Notes: generated by a model not told the origin, from the letters alone. 17,430 nucleotides of DNA from JBKHXU01 sp046565865 (GCA_046565865.1 JBKHXU010000226.1:1-17430), one strand, 5' to 3'; shown: positions 1 to 7,170, counted from the first letter of the stretch. Made by a program: numbers and translations.

Positions 1-808
1 AGGCCAGGATCGACACGCCGCCGAGTACCAGCGGGTAGAGCACGGCGTCGGCGAAATTCGGAAACACCAAGCTGCCGAGCAACATCGCCGCGATGATGGT
101 CACGGCGTAAGTCTCGAACAGGTCCGCGGCCATGCCGGCGCAGTCGCCGACGTTGTCGCCGACGTTGTCCGCGATCACCGCCGGGTTGCGCGGGTCGTCC
201 TCGGGGATGCCGGCCTCGACCTTGCCCACGAGGTCGGCGCCGACGTCGGCGCCTTTGGTAAAGATGCCGCCGCCCAAGCGCGCGAAGATCGAGATCAACG
301 AGCCGCCGAAGGCGAGCCCCACGAGCGGGGCGATGATGTTGACGTCACCGCTTGGGTACATGGCCTTGAGAATCCCGTAATAGCCGGCGACGCCGAGCAG
401 ACCCAGACCGACCACGAGCAGGCCGGTGATCGCGCCCGCGCGAAACGCGACTTGCAGTGCCGGGTTCAATCCGCTCTTCGCCGCCTCGGTAGTGCGCACG
501 TTGGCGCGCACTGAGATGTGCATTCCTATGTACCCCGTCGCGCCCGAGAGGATGGCGCCGACGGCGAAGCCGATGGCAGTGCGCGGATCGAGCCCGAAGA
601 ACATCACGATGAAGAGCACGACGCCGACGAGGGCGATCGTGGTGTATTGACGATTGAGATACGCCGACGCGCCTTCCTGGATCGCCGCCGCGATCTCGCG
701 CATGCGTTCGCTGCCGGTCGGCTTGGCGAGTACCCAGCGTATCGACACGATGCCGTAAACGATAGCGGCACCGGCGCAGATCAGCGCAAAGAGCAGACTA
801 TTGGACAT
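1..808 (-). CDS. hppA: Membrane-bound proton/sodium-translocating pyrophosphatase, N-terminal part
   Basis: Integral inner-membrane enzyme that couples hydrolysis of pyrophosphate to H+ or Na+ pumping. The gene runs off the left edge of the window, so only about 269 of the usual 670-700 residues are visible. Translating the minus strand gives family hallmarks: an early QEGASAYLNRQY segment, ISVRANVRTAEAAKSG, the substrate-binding region FTKGADVGADLVGKVE, and the nearby GIPEDDPRNPAVIADNVGDN stretch, interleaved with hydrophobic helices. The ATG at 808 is preceded by GAGGGG at good spacing. The residue that separates K+-dependent from K+-independent forms lies beyond the edge, so the subclass cannot be called. 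It lies downstream of pfp on the same strand after 316 bp. That is the pairing known from Methylococcus, where a PPi-dependent phosphofructokinase and a V-type pyrophosphatase are co-transcribed. Family call is very secure. Confidence 0.95.
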   Translation of the reverse strand, partial: MSNSLLFALICAGAAIVYGIVSIRWVLAKPTGSERMREIAAAIQEGASAYLNRQYTTIALVGVVLFIVMFFGLDPRTAIGFAVGAILSGATGYIGMHISVRANVRTTEAAKSGLNPALQVAFRAGAITGLLVVGLGLLGVAGYYGILKAMYPSGDVNIIAPLVGLAFGGSLISIFARLGGGIFTKGADVGADLVGKVEAGIPEDDPRNPAVIADNVGDNVGDCAGMAADLFETYAVTIIAAMLLGSLVFPNFADAVLYPLVLGGVSILA

Positions 809-1124
809 ACCTTTTCCCCTCGTGGTTGAGAAGTTCGGTCGTTGACCGACCGTTATTTCCGCCCGGCCGCTAACGCGGCCGCTCGGGTTCTGTTGCGAGC
901 TCGTTCTTGAAGCGCGCTTGGCGTTAAGCCAAGTACGTGTTCCGTTTCGAGCGCGCGGATCAATCTATCCACGGCCGCCTGCCCGCGCTCGCGGTTTACT
1001 TCGGTCGTCCCAACATCCGCTTCCCCCCTCCCACTCCCTCCCCCGCAAAGCGGGGAGGGTTAGGGTGGGGGTGCGAGGAAGAGAATGGAGCGGGCGCGAG
1101 CGGCCTTCCATTCTGTCGCGTGTC
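809..1124. other. Intergenic region between pfp and hppA
   Basis: This 316-bp gap holds no convincing gene. Near the hppA start is GC-rich dyad sequence: CGGTC/GACCG around 836-846, and GGCCGC-TAAC-GCGGCC around 865-880. On the hppA strand neither is followed by a T-run, so they are leader structure rather than an obvious terminator. Nearer the pfp stop is a pyrimidine/purine-rich palindromic repeat, listed separately. The open frames that cross the gap are antisense shadows of pfp that run through low-complexity repeat sequence. Confidence 0.6.
1023..1072. repeat. REP-like pyrimidine/purine palindromic repeat
   Basis: A C/T-rich arm is followed by a complementary G/A-rich arm around the core CCCCGC-AAA-GCGGGG. 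Pairing extends outward imperfectly (CCCTC against GAGGG, CCCAC against GTGGG-like sequence). Dispersed repeats of this style are common between genes in many high-GC proteobacteria. A relative lies at 12107-12177. Its position just past the pfp stop codon means it would fold in the 3' end of the pfp transcript and could stabilise or attenuate it. That effect is inference. Confidence 0.6.
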
Positions 1125-2390
1125 TTAGACCTTAAACTCTGTCTTGAGCTTCTTCTTCACTGCCACATTCTTCAGGCGCACGTACTGCGGCATGCCATTT
1201 TTGTACGGCGGGTAGTCTTCGCCCTGAATCAGCGGTTCGAGGTACGTGCGGCACTTGGCGGTGATGCCGAAGCCGTCTTCCGTGATGTATTCCTTCGGCA
1301 TCATTTTCTCGACGTTCGCCACCTTCGCGAGCGGCGCCATGCCGATGGTCCACTTGTACGGTTTGCTGCTCTTGCGCACGATCGTCGGCATCACCGAGTT
1401 GTTGCCCTTGAGCGCGAACTCGACCGCTGCTTTGCCGACGGCATAGGCCTGTTCGACATCGGCTTTTGACGCGATGTGGCGTGCGGCGCGCTGCAGGTAG
1501 TCGGCCACGCCCCAGTGGTACTTGAGGCCGAGTCCTTCTTTCACGATCGACGCCACCACTGGCGCCACGCCGCCGAGCTGCGCGTGTCCGAACGCGTCCT
1601 TTAGACCTTGATCGGCGAGGAACTTGCCGTCCGCGCTCTTCACGCCTTCCGAGACAACCACGGTGCAATAGCCATACTTCTTCACATTGGCGTCGACCTT
1701 GGCCAGGAACTTGTCCTTATCGAACGTCACTTCCGGAAACAAAATGACGATGGGGATCTCGGTATCCGGCGTCGAGGCCAAGCCGCCCGCGGCCGCGATC
1801 CAGCCGGCGTGCCGGCCCATGACTTCGAGGATGAACACCTTGGTCGAGGTCTTGGCCATCGAGGCGACGTCAAAGCTTGCTTCGCGCGTCGACACCGCGA
1901 TGTACTTGGCGACGCTGCCAAAGCCCGGGCAGTTGTCGGTGATAGGCAGATCGTTGTCGACCGTCTTCGGCACGTGCACCGCGACGATGGGATAACCCAT
2001 CTTCTCCGAAATCTGCGACACCTTAAGGCACGTGTCGGCCGAGTCGCCGCCGCCGTTGTAGAAGAAGTAACCGATGTCGTGCGCCTTGAAGACTTCAATC
2101 AGGCGCTCGTACTGCGCGCGATGCTCCTCGACGCTCTTGAGCTTGTAGCGGCACGAGCCGAAGGCACCCGACGGGGTGTGGCGCAGCGCGGCGATGGCGC
2201 TCGCGGATTCCTTGCTGGTATCTATTAAGTCTTCGGTGAGGGCGCCGATGATGCCATTGCGGCCGGCGTAGACCTTGGCGATTTTGTTCTTGCGCTTGCG
2301 GGCGGTTTCGATCACACCGCAGGCGGAGGCATTGATGACGGCGGTGACGCCGCCCGATTGGGCGTAAAACGCGTTCTTGGGTTTGGCCAT
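1125..2390 (-). CDS. pfp: Pyrophosphate-dependent 6-phosphofructokinase
   Basis: Cytoplasmic enzyme that reversibly phosphorylates fructose 6-phosphate to the 1,6-bisphosphate, using PPi in place of ATP. The 421-residue product shows the PFK fold: AQSGGVTAVIN at the N-terminus, NGGGDSADT at 112-120, PKTVDND at 141-147 with the catalytic aspartates, and MGRHAGW at 191-197. Two features argue for PPi specificity. An aspartate (D116) sits where ATP enzymes have glycine in GGDGS, and a lysine precedes the TVDND motif. Length suits the bacterial PPi-PFK class rather than the about 320-residue ATP enzymes. hppA follows on the same strand and adk is divergent, so PPi made by biosynthesis can be spent on glycolysis or on ion pumping. 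No clear Shine-Dalgarno precedes the ATG. Subtype specificity is inferred from motifs only. Confidence 0.93.
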   Translation of the reverse strand: MAKPKNAFYAQSGGVTAVINASACGVIETARKRKNKIAKVYAGRNGIIGALTEDLIDTSKESASAIAALRHTPSGAFGSCRYKLKSVEEHRAQYERLIEVFKAHDIGYFFYNGGGDSADTCLKVSQISEKMGYPIVAVHVPKTVDNDLPITDNCPGFGSVAKYIAVSTREASFDVASMAKTSTKVFILEVMGRHAGWIAAAGGLASTPDTEIPIVILFPEVTFDKDKFLAKVDANVKKYGYCTVVVSEGVKSADGKFLADQGLKDAFGHAQLGGVAPVVASIVKEGLGLKYHWGVADYLQRAARHIASKADVEQAYAVGKAAVEFALKGNNSVMPTIVRKSSKPYKWTIGMAPLAKVANVEKMMPKEYITEDGFGITAKCRTYLEPLIQGEDYPPYKNGMPQYVRLKNVAVKKKLKTEFKV

Positions 2391-2790
2391 ATGTTAAGGA
2401 TGATCTCTGTGTTTCTGGTTTTGGGATTCCGTTGCGGCCGGCGATTTTGCCTGGGCTGGCTGGGGCTCGACGGCCTTGCGAAAACAGCGGCACGCGCACG
2501 ACATCCAGCTCTGGGGGTCGAAATCCGGTATGTTTTGCTCGCTCATTGGCGCCGCAAAATGGTTTCCCGACTGGAAGTTACGCGTGGTGGGGTGGCACCC
2601 AGGCGCGTAAAGATACCGGAATCACTGGGGTGCGGTCACGGAAAGATTAAATCGGGGAATAGGCACCGTTTATACGGGCAAACCATTGACGGTTGGGGGT
2701 CGAGACGGTAGTTTACGCGCCCCAACCCCCTGAATCAGGGCCGAATTCCGCGGTTGGACCACCACGAACCTTCATGAAGCGAGAATAACC
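2391..2790. other. Intergenic region between divergent pfp and adk
   Basis: This 400-bp gap separates two divergently transcribed genes and must hold promoters for both. I see one plausible plus-strand promoter (2686-2714) and no clear promoter for pfp. Short open frames cross it, but none has a Shine-Dalgarno, recognisable motif or sensible codon pattern. No RNA gene or riboswitch architecture was recognised. Confidence 0.5.
2686..2714 (+). promoter_or_regulatory. Candidate sigma-70 promoter for adk
   Basis: TTGACG (2686-2691) matches five of six -35 consensus bases. A 17-nt spacer leads to TAGTTT (2709-2714), which matches three of six -10 bases including the first T, the A and the last T. 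This would give a leader of about 70 nt before adk. The strong -35 and ideal spacing support it; the weak -10 limits confidence. Confidence 0.4.
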
Positions 2791-3669
2791 ATGAGAATCG
2801 TACTGCTGGGAGCACCGGGATCGGGCAAAGGTACGCAGGCGAAGCAGCTCGTCGAAAAATACAAGATTCCGCAAATCTCGACCGGCGATCTACTGCGCGC
2901 CGCTGTTGCTGCCGGCACTGAGCTTGGGCGCAAGGCCAAGGCCACGATGGATGCCGGCCAGCTCGTCTCCGACGAGATCGTGCTCGGCATCATCCAAGAG
3001 CGTTTGTCCAAGCCCGATGCCAAGAGCGGCTTTATCCTCGACGGCTTCCCGCGCAACATCCCGCAGGCGCAGTCGCTGGATGCCATGCTCGCGCGCCTGG
3101 GGCAGCCATTGCAGCTGGCGCTGCTGGTCGACGTCGACACCGAAGTCCTGATGAAGCGCCTCACCGGCCGGCGTACGTGCAGCCAGTGTGGCGCGATCTA
3201 CAACGTGTACTTCTCCCCGCCCAAGGTCGCGAACAAGTGCGACAAGTGCGGCGGCTCGCTCATGCACCGCTCGGACGATAACGAAGACACGGTGCGCAAT
3301 CGTCTCAAGGTGTACGACGACCAGACATCGCCGCTCGTGGCCTACTACAAGGCGCAGGGCAAGCTGCGTACCGTGCGCGGCGTCGGCTCGATCAACGACA
3401 TTTTCAAGAACATCACCGACATCGTCGAGGCGCAAATCCGCCCGCTCGCGAACGTGATGAACCAGACCGCGCAGCCGGCGAAGGGCAAGGCGGCGGCAAA
3501 GTCGAAGGCTTCCTCCGCCAAGCCGGCCGCGAAGACGGCGACGCCAGCGAAGAAGCCCGCGCCCAAGAAAGCGGCGCCCAAGAAGGCCGCGAAGCCGGCC
3601 AAGAAAGCGGCACCGAAGAAAAAGGCTGCCAAGAAGGCCCCGAAGAAAGCGGCCAAGAAAGCCAAGTAA
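2791..3669 (+). CDS. adk: Adenylate kinase with a Lys/Ala/Pro-rich C-terminal tail
   Basis: Cytoplasmic enzyme that interconverts ATP + AMP and 2 ADP. Residues 1 to about 225 form a complete long-form adenylate kinase: P-loop GAPGSGKGT at 7-15, the AMP-site STGDLLR segment, DGFPRN, and a LID with four cysteines (C130, C133, C150, C153) spaced as in zinc-binding adenylate kinases. From about residue 228 to 292 the protein continues as roughly 65 residues of almost only Lys, Ala and Pro, with AAPKK/PAKK-type repeats like the C-terminal domain of histone H1. Usual bacterial adenylate kinases end near residue 215-220, so this is an added tail. It is in frame, keeps the host gene's GC-rich codon use, and ends at a stop just before a terminator-like palindrome, so it looks real. 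DNA, RNA or polyphosphate binding is possible but not shown. Confidence 0.95.
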   Translation: MRIVLLGAPGSGKGTQAKQLVEKYKIPQISTGDLLRAAVAAGTELGRKAKATMDAGQLVSDEIVLGIIQERLSKPDAKSGFILDGFPRNIPQAQSLDAMLARLGQPLQLALLVDVDTEVLMKRLTGRRTCSQCGAIYNVYFSPPKVANKCDKCGGSLMHRSDDNEDTVRNRLKVYDDQTSPLVAYYKAQGKLRTVRGVGSINDIFKNITDIVEAQIRPLANVMNQTAQPAKGKAAAKSKASSAKPAAKTATPAKKPAPKKAAPKKAAKPAKKAAPKKKAAKKAPKKAAKKAK

Positions 3670-3684
3670 AGTTCTTTGCGACGT

Positions 3685-3714
3685 ACATAAGGCCCGGCAT
3701 GCCGGGCCTTATGT
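3685..3714. terminator. Perfect 30-nt palindrome; terminator of adk
   Basis: The bases from 3685 to 3714 equal their own reverse complement, centred on GGCCCGGCATGCCGGGCC with AT-rich outer ends. On the plus strand a T5 run (3714-3718) follows directly, as in an intrinsic terminator. The stop codon of the convergent gene (3717-3719) lies in that T-run, so the hairpin also sits at the 3' end of the opposite transcript. On the minus strand no T-run follows the stem. Confidence 0.75.
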
Positions 3715-3716
3715 TT

Positions 3717-5261
3717 TTATGCAGCCGGGTGCGCCGCCCTCAGCGCGCGTTGGAACAACCAGCATTTGCGTGCCGCCTTGATGTGGGACCACGTCGCCCG
3801 AAGGCGACCGGCGTTCTTGTGCGGGTTGATCGGTTCGTGCAGTAACTCCGGCCACGCTCGCGCGATGAAGGCGTGGCACAACTTCGCGCTGGTTTGCGAC
3901 CGATAGCGTTCGCTGACGGCGAGAAATGTATTCAATACGGCGCGACAATTGTAAGGCGTGAAAATCTCCCGCCAGGCCACATCAAATTCGAGCTGCACCA
4001 TGGCCAACCAAGTCGATCCTTGCTCCCACTCGAACAAATCCAGCAGCTTGATGTACGGCTGCCGTCCACTGCGCAACCAATCGGCGAAGTGCGATACCAG
4101 GAACGGATGCACCGAATCGTATTCGAGCCACGCCAGCGTCTCCGGCGTGATAGGAACATTTTTTTGGTACGGCAACTTGTCGCTGAACGGGCTGCGCGCG
4201 ACTTCGGCGCCGCTTCCGGTAATCGCTGCATACGCGCGTCCGTAGCGCTTTAGCAGTGCTTCGGCATCGTGCCCGTAATGGTCATGCGCCTGATGCGTGT
4301 TGCGTTTGAAGTTGAGCGCGAACTCCGGCGACATCGTCGCCGGCGCGCGTACCACGTCATGGCCGATCCCGAGGCGCCCGAGCAAGCGCGCGGGAACCTC
4401 GATATCCGCATGCCGGTCGGGTTGGCGTCCTTGGCGTAATGACATGACGCGCACCCGATCCATCACGCCGCGCGCGGCCGCAAGCACCATGCGGCTGTCG
4501 ATGCCCGCGGTCAGCGACAGTACGACGTCGTAGCGCGCAACGGCGGCGCGAATGAGTCCGGGCATGAGCACCATCAGCTGGTCGACGGCGGCGTCGACGC
4601 TAAGCGGCGCCAGCGGTGCCGCAGGCCAATAGCGGTGCGCCTGCCCGGTAGAAAGATCGAGCCAGTGGTTAGGCAGTAGGTGTTTTAGTCCTTCGAACGG
4701 CGAAGCGGCACCAGGCCAGCGATACTCGTGCGTGCAACGAAACGTTTGCGTATCGATATACGCGAGCGCTTGCGCATCCGGCGTTAGCCCCAACAATTCC
4801 TCGCCGATACCCGGCTGAGACATGACCCAAACCGAACCGGTACGCGCGGGGTCGGTGTAAAACGCCTGGCGCAGGCCGAGTGCGTCTGGACAGAGAAATA
4901 CCTCGCTTCCGTGTGCGGCAATCAACAGCCAGCGTCCACCATACCGTGCGCTCGCATCGAGCAAGCTGGCGCGCGTATCGTGCACCAACAACGCCCGCAA
5001 GATGTCGGTATTGGTAGCGTCCGGATTGATGGGATCGAGCAGATTACCGAGGAGCGTCAACTCACGGTCGCCGTCGCGTTCCTGCGCAAGGCATAGCGCC
5101 GGGTGCGTCGTGAGTTTGAAATTTTCGCCGACCGTGGTGCGGCGCCACTCGGGCAGATGCGCCGGGTGTGCCGCACCCAAGACAAATTGGCTCACATACG
5201 GCCACTGCGCTGTTAGCGATTGCTGTGGGCGCGCAACGAGAAGTTCGCTGAGGGACTGCAT
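3717..5261 (-). CDS. Asparagine-synthetase-like protein (glutaminase-dead AsnB family)
   Basis: A 514-residue protein with the two-part layout of class B asparagine synthetase. The N-terminal half ends in a GATase_7-like stretch, GGRWLLIAAHGSEVFLCPDALGLR (108-131), followed by an adenylating domain with a PP-loop-like SLTAGIDSR at 249-257. AsnB enzymes activate a carboxylate with ATP and form an amide; relatives include beta-lactam synthetases and lasso-peptide cyclases. There is no cysteine at position 2 or nearby, so glutamine hydrolysis by the usual N-terminal nucleophile is not expected. The second nucleotide-site motif is ITGSGAEVAR (347-356) rather than SGEGADE-type. Substrate is unknown. 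It is divergent from a 27-codon repeat peptide gene (5519-5602) across 257 bp, which makes that peptide a candidate partner. No lasso B1/B2 leader-peptidase genes are adjacent. True asparagine biosynthesis is unlikely. Confidence 0.8.
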   Translation of the reverse strand: MQSLSELLVARPQQSLTAQWPYVSQFVLGAAHPAHLPEWRRTTVGENFKLTTHPALCLAQERDGDRELTLLGNLLDPINPDATNTDILRALLVHDTRASLLDASARYGGRWLLIAAHGSEVFLCPDALGLRQAFYTDPARTGSVWVMSQPGIGEELLGLTPDAQALAYIDTQTFRCTHEYRWPGAASPFEGLKHLLPNHWLDLSTGQAHRYWPAAPLAPLSVDAAVDQLMVLMPGLIRAAVARYDVVLSLTAGIDSRMVLAAARGVMDRVRVMSLRQGRQPDRHADIEVPARLLGRLGIGHDVVRAPATMSPEFALNFKRNTHQAHDHYGHDAEALLKRYGRAYAAITGSGAEVARSPFSDKLPYQKNVPITPETLAWLEYDSVHPFLVSHFADWLRSGRQPYIKLLDLFEWEQGSTWLAMVQLEFDVAWREIFTPYNCRAVLNTFLAVSERYRSQTSAKLCHAFIARAWPELLHEPINPHKNAGRLRATWSHIKAARKCWLFQRALRAAHPAA

Positions 5262-5518
5262 GGTTATTGGAATTGCCCCTTCCCTGTGCTGCGTGCCATT
5301 TTGAAGCGACGCTTGGTGACGTCAAGCGCAACCATTGTGGGTAATAAAATCCAGTCAGGCGATGAGACTATCGGTTGCCGACGCCAGCCACCGTCAAGCG
5401 CGACCTGCGTGGGTATTACCCGCTTGCTTGGCGGCGCCGGCAGTATCAAACTCATTCGACTCGGCGTGATGTGCAAGGAGTCGATCGCCGAGACAAAAAC
5501 TCACACGGAGGTAACACA
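5262..5518. promoter_or_regulatory. Divergent promoter region between AsnB-like gene and repeat-peptide gene
   Basis: This 257-bp gap must drive both genes. On the minus strand TTGACG (5325 down to 5320) lies 17 nt before AAAATG (5302 down to 5297), a good -35 with a poor -10, about 35 nt from the AsnB-like start codon. An AT-rich patch (TAATAAAAT, about 5342-5350) stands out in GC-rich surroundings. No convincing promoter for the peptide gene was identified by eye. Confidence 0.35.
5507..5512 (+). promoter_or_regulatory. Consensus Shine-Dalgarno of the repeat-peptide gene
   Basis: GGAGGT with 6 nt to the ATG at 5519. It is the strongest ribosome binding site noticed in the window. It decides the 5519 start over the longer in-frame option and supports the small ORF being translated. 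Confidence 0.75.
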
Positions 5519-5602
5519 ATGTCACGCGATACATTCGTAGGTGGTGGCGGACAACCGCCGATTGCTCTTGTCGGCGGCGGTGGTCAACCGCCGCTGCGCT
5601 AA
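5519..5602 (+). CDS. 27-residue peptide with two VGGGGQPP repeats; candidate RiPP-like precursor
   Basis: I do not recognise this peptide. The ATG at 5519 is preceded by a consensus GGAGGT (5507-5512) with 6-nt spacing. The product is a short MSRDT start, then two 11-residue units, each hydrophobic residue + VGGGGQPP + two residues, ending in Arg and a TAA stop. The two VGGGGQPP copies use different codons at five of eight positions, yet the amino acids are identical. A strong terminator follows 32 nt after the stop, so this is an isolated, well-delimited expression unit. It is divergent from an asparagine-synthetase-like gene, a family that includes peptide-modifying cyclases. There is no signal peptide, no cysteine, and no Asp/Glu after residue 4, so a classic lasso ring on this peptide is not possible. 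A same-frame upstream ATG at 5375 would give a 75-residue form, but it lacks a comparable ribosome site. Confidence 0.7.
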   Translation: MSRDTFVGGGGQPPIALVGGGGQPPLR

Positions 5603-5634
5603 CTAGCCGCCAAAAAATACGCGTTACCGATTGA

Positions 5635-5668
5635 AGCAGCTCCCGCACGCGGGAGCTGCTTTTTTTTT
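5635..5668 (+). terminator. Strong intrinsic terminator of the repeat-peptide gene
   Basis: An 11-bp perfect stem, AGCAGCTCCCG (5635-5645) with CGGGAGCTGCT (5650-5660), closes a CACG loop. An uninterrupted T-run to 5668 follows on the plus strand. The convergent DUF4139 gene ends at 5674, so the hairpin is also at the end of that transcript. On that strand only a short, distant T-run follows. Confidence 0.9.
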
Positions 5669-5673
5669 AACGA

Positions 5674-7119
5674 TCACCAGCGCGTGCGCACACGATAGGT
5701 CAGCTCCACCTCGCCCTTCGCCGGAATCGATACTTCCCACACTGCGGTGTTTGCGGCACGCTTTGTGTGCTTGTGCGAGGCGGCGAGGATCTCCCAATCG
5801 CCGGGGATCGGTTCCTGCACCAACACGGTCGCGGCCTCGGGTTTTGCGTTCCTGAGCGTGATGCGGTACGCGCTCTCGAACGCGTAGAGATAGCGCCCCG
5901 AGCGGCCGAGCGATTTGAAATCGGTCTGTACTTTGTTCGCGGTCACATCGAACGCGTCGCCGAGCTTGAGGCGTATCTTTTCATTCTCCGGCGTGTGCTC
6001 GATGCGGTCCTCGCCGACGAAGATCGCCTGTCCGGCGCTGTCGGCCTTGTACACGCGCATCACGCCCGCCGGCAGCGGCAGCCCGAGACCGTCGGCGCGG
6101 CGGTTGACGAGCTCGACGTAGATGCCGACCTTCATCTTCTGGCCCAGCTCGCCGTGGTGCGCGCGGTAATAGTAGTCGTTGCCCTGGAGCACCAGCTCCT
6201 TGCGCACGCTCACCGTCGGCGCCGATAGCAACGCGACCTGTTTCGTCTGGTTCTCGGCGATGGTGGTCGGCCGCGGCAATTTGTACAGGTGATACTCGAA
6301 CAGCTGCTCGCGCTCCATCTTGTCGGCCATCGCCTCGGACACCGGCGCCGCGGCCATGCGCATGAGTTTGGCCTCCAGCCGCGGATCGCGCACGCGGTTC
6401 AAGTCACCCGCCACCAATTGCAACTTGGCGTTGCGATAGCTCGTGCCGCTTTGGTTGGTCAGCGTCACCCAGCCGTTCAACGCGAGCTTGTCGTCGGCGC
6501 CGTTCAGCGTGGCCACGTAATCGGCTTTCCAAGAGAGGCCGCCGGTGAGGTAACTCATCTCGACGTCGTGCGTCGTGGCCTCTTGATTGGCGAGTTGTAC
6601 TGACAGCGTCGGCCGGTCGCGCAGGTTGGCTGGCAGCTCGTCGTACACGATGCGCCCGGGGATGCCGGTCTCGATGCGATCGCCGATGCGCAGCACCACG
6701 CCCTGCGCCGCTGACAGCACCTCGGCGGTCTTCACCGTCTCCGCGCCCGTGGTCGGGTGCGTGGTGACAATGCGCACCGTGCGTCCGACGTACTTTTGCA
6801 GCAGCGCCTCCGGCGTCAGCAGATCGAAATCGAAGTTCTGCTCCAGTGTCCGCAGACTGCTGGCGGCGGTCAGGCTGCGCAGCAACGCCGTTTCCGGACG
6901 CATCTTGGCCGACACATCGCGCAGCGCCAGGCTGAATTCGCCGGCCGGCAGCGCCAAGCGGCGCACGTCGCGCACCAGCGCCAGGTCCTGGTTGTAAATC
7001 GTAACCGACACACTTTTCTGGTCGGCGAGGGTCGAGCGCGTATCGGGCGCAGCGGCGGCGAGCAGCGGCAACAGCGCGGCACAGACGGCGAGCGACACGC
7101 GGCAATGGGTGATAGACAT
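5674..7119 (-). CDS. DUF4139 domain-containing exported protein
   Basis: A 481-residue protein with an N-terminal signal peptide: hydrophobic VSLAVCAALLPLLAAAAP and likely cleavage near residue 24-26. The rest is beta-rich and matches the DUF4139 layout: SVTIYNQDLALVRDVRRL near the start, a central TLSVQLANQEATTHDVEMSYLTGGLSWKADY-type segment, and the C-terminal PIPGDWEIL and GEVELTYRVRTRW strands. Members are predicted periplasmic or surface proteins of unknown function. The ATG at 7119 is preceded by GGAGCC on the minus strand. The gene is divergent from an ECF sigma gene with a 124-bp gap carrying an inverted repeat, so co-regulation is plausible. No enzyme active site is evident. Confidence 0.88.
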   Translation of the reverse strand: MSITHCRVSLAVCAALLPLLAAAAPDTRSTLADQKSVSVTIYNQDLALVRDVRRLALPAGEFSLALRDVSAKMRPETALLRSLTAASSLRTLEQNFDFDLLTPEALLQKYVGRTVRIVTTHPTTGAETVKTAEVLSAAQGVVLRIGDRIETGIPGRIVYDELPANLRDRPTLSVQLANQEATTHDVEMSYLTGGLSWKADYVATLNGADDKLALNGWVTLTNQSGTSYRNAKLQLVAGDLNRVRDPRLEAKLMRMAAAPVSEAMADKMEREQLFEYHLYKLPRPTTIAENQTKQVALLSAPTVSVRKELVLQGNDYYYRAHHGELGQKMKVGIYVELVNRRADGLGLPLPAGVMRVYKADSAGQAIFVGEDRIEHTPENEKIRLKLGDAFDVTANKVQTDFKSLGRSGRYLYAFESAYRITLRNAKPEAATVLVQEPIPGDWEILAASHKHTKRAANTAVWEVSIPAKGEVELTYRVRTRW

Positions 7120-7170
7120 GGTAAGGCTCCGTTGTTGTTGGTCTGCCTATGAACGCGGCAGCGGTGCGCC

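Noticed and set aside
918..1469. Long plus-strand ORF antisense to the end of pfp
   Set aside because: It is a GC-rich antisense shadow of the 3' part of pfp extended through low-complexity repeat sequence, with no domain or ribosome site.
5375..5518. Extended 75-residue version of the repeat peptide
   Set aside because: The upstream part is Arg-rich with no pattern, overlaps the divergent promoter region, and lacks a ribosome site comparable to GGAGGT before 5519.
5519..5602. The small peptide as a classic lasso-peptide precursor
   Set aside because: There is no Asp or Glu 7-9 residues after a Gly/Ala/Ser core start, the peptide is too short for a normal leader plus core, and no B1/B2 leader-processing genes are adjacent.
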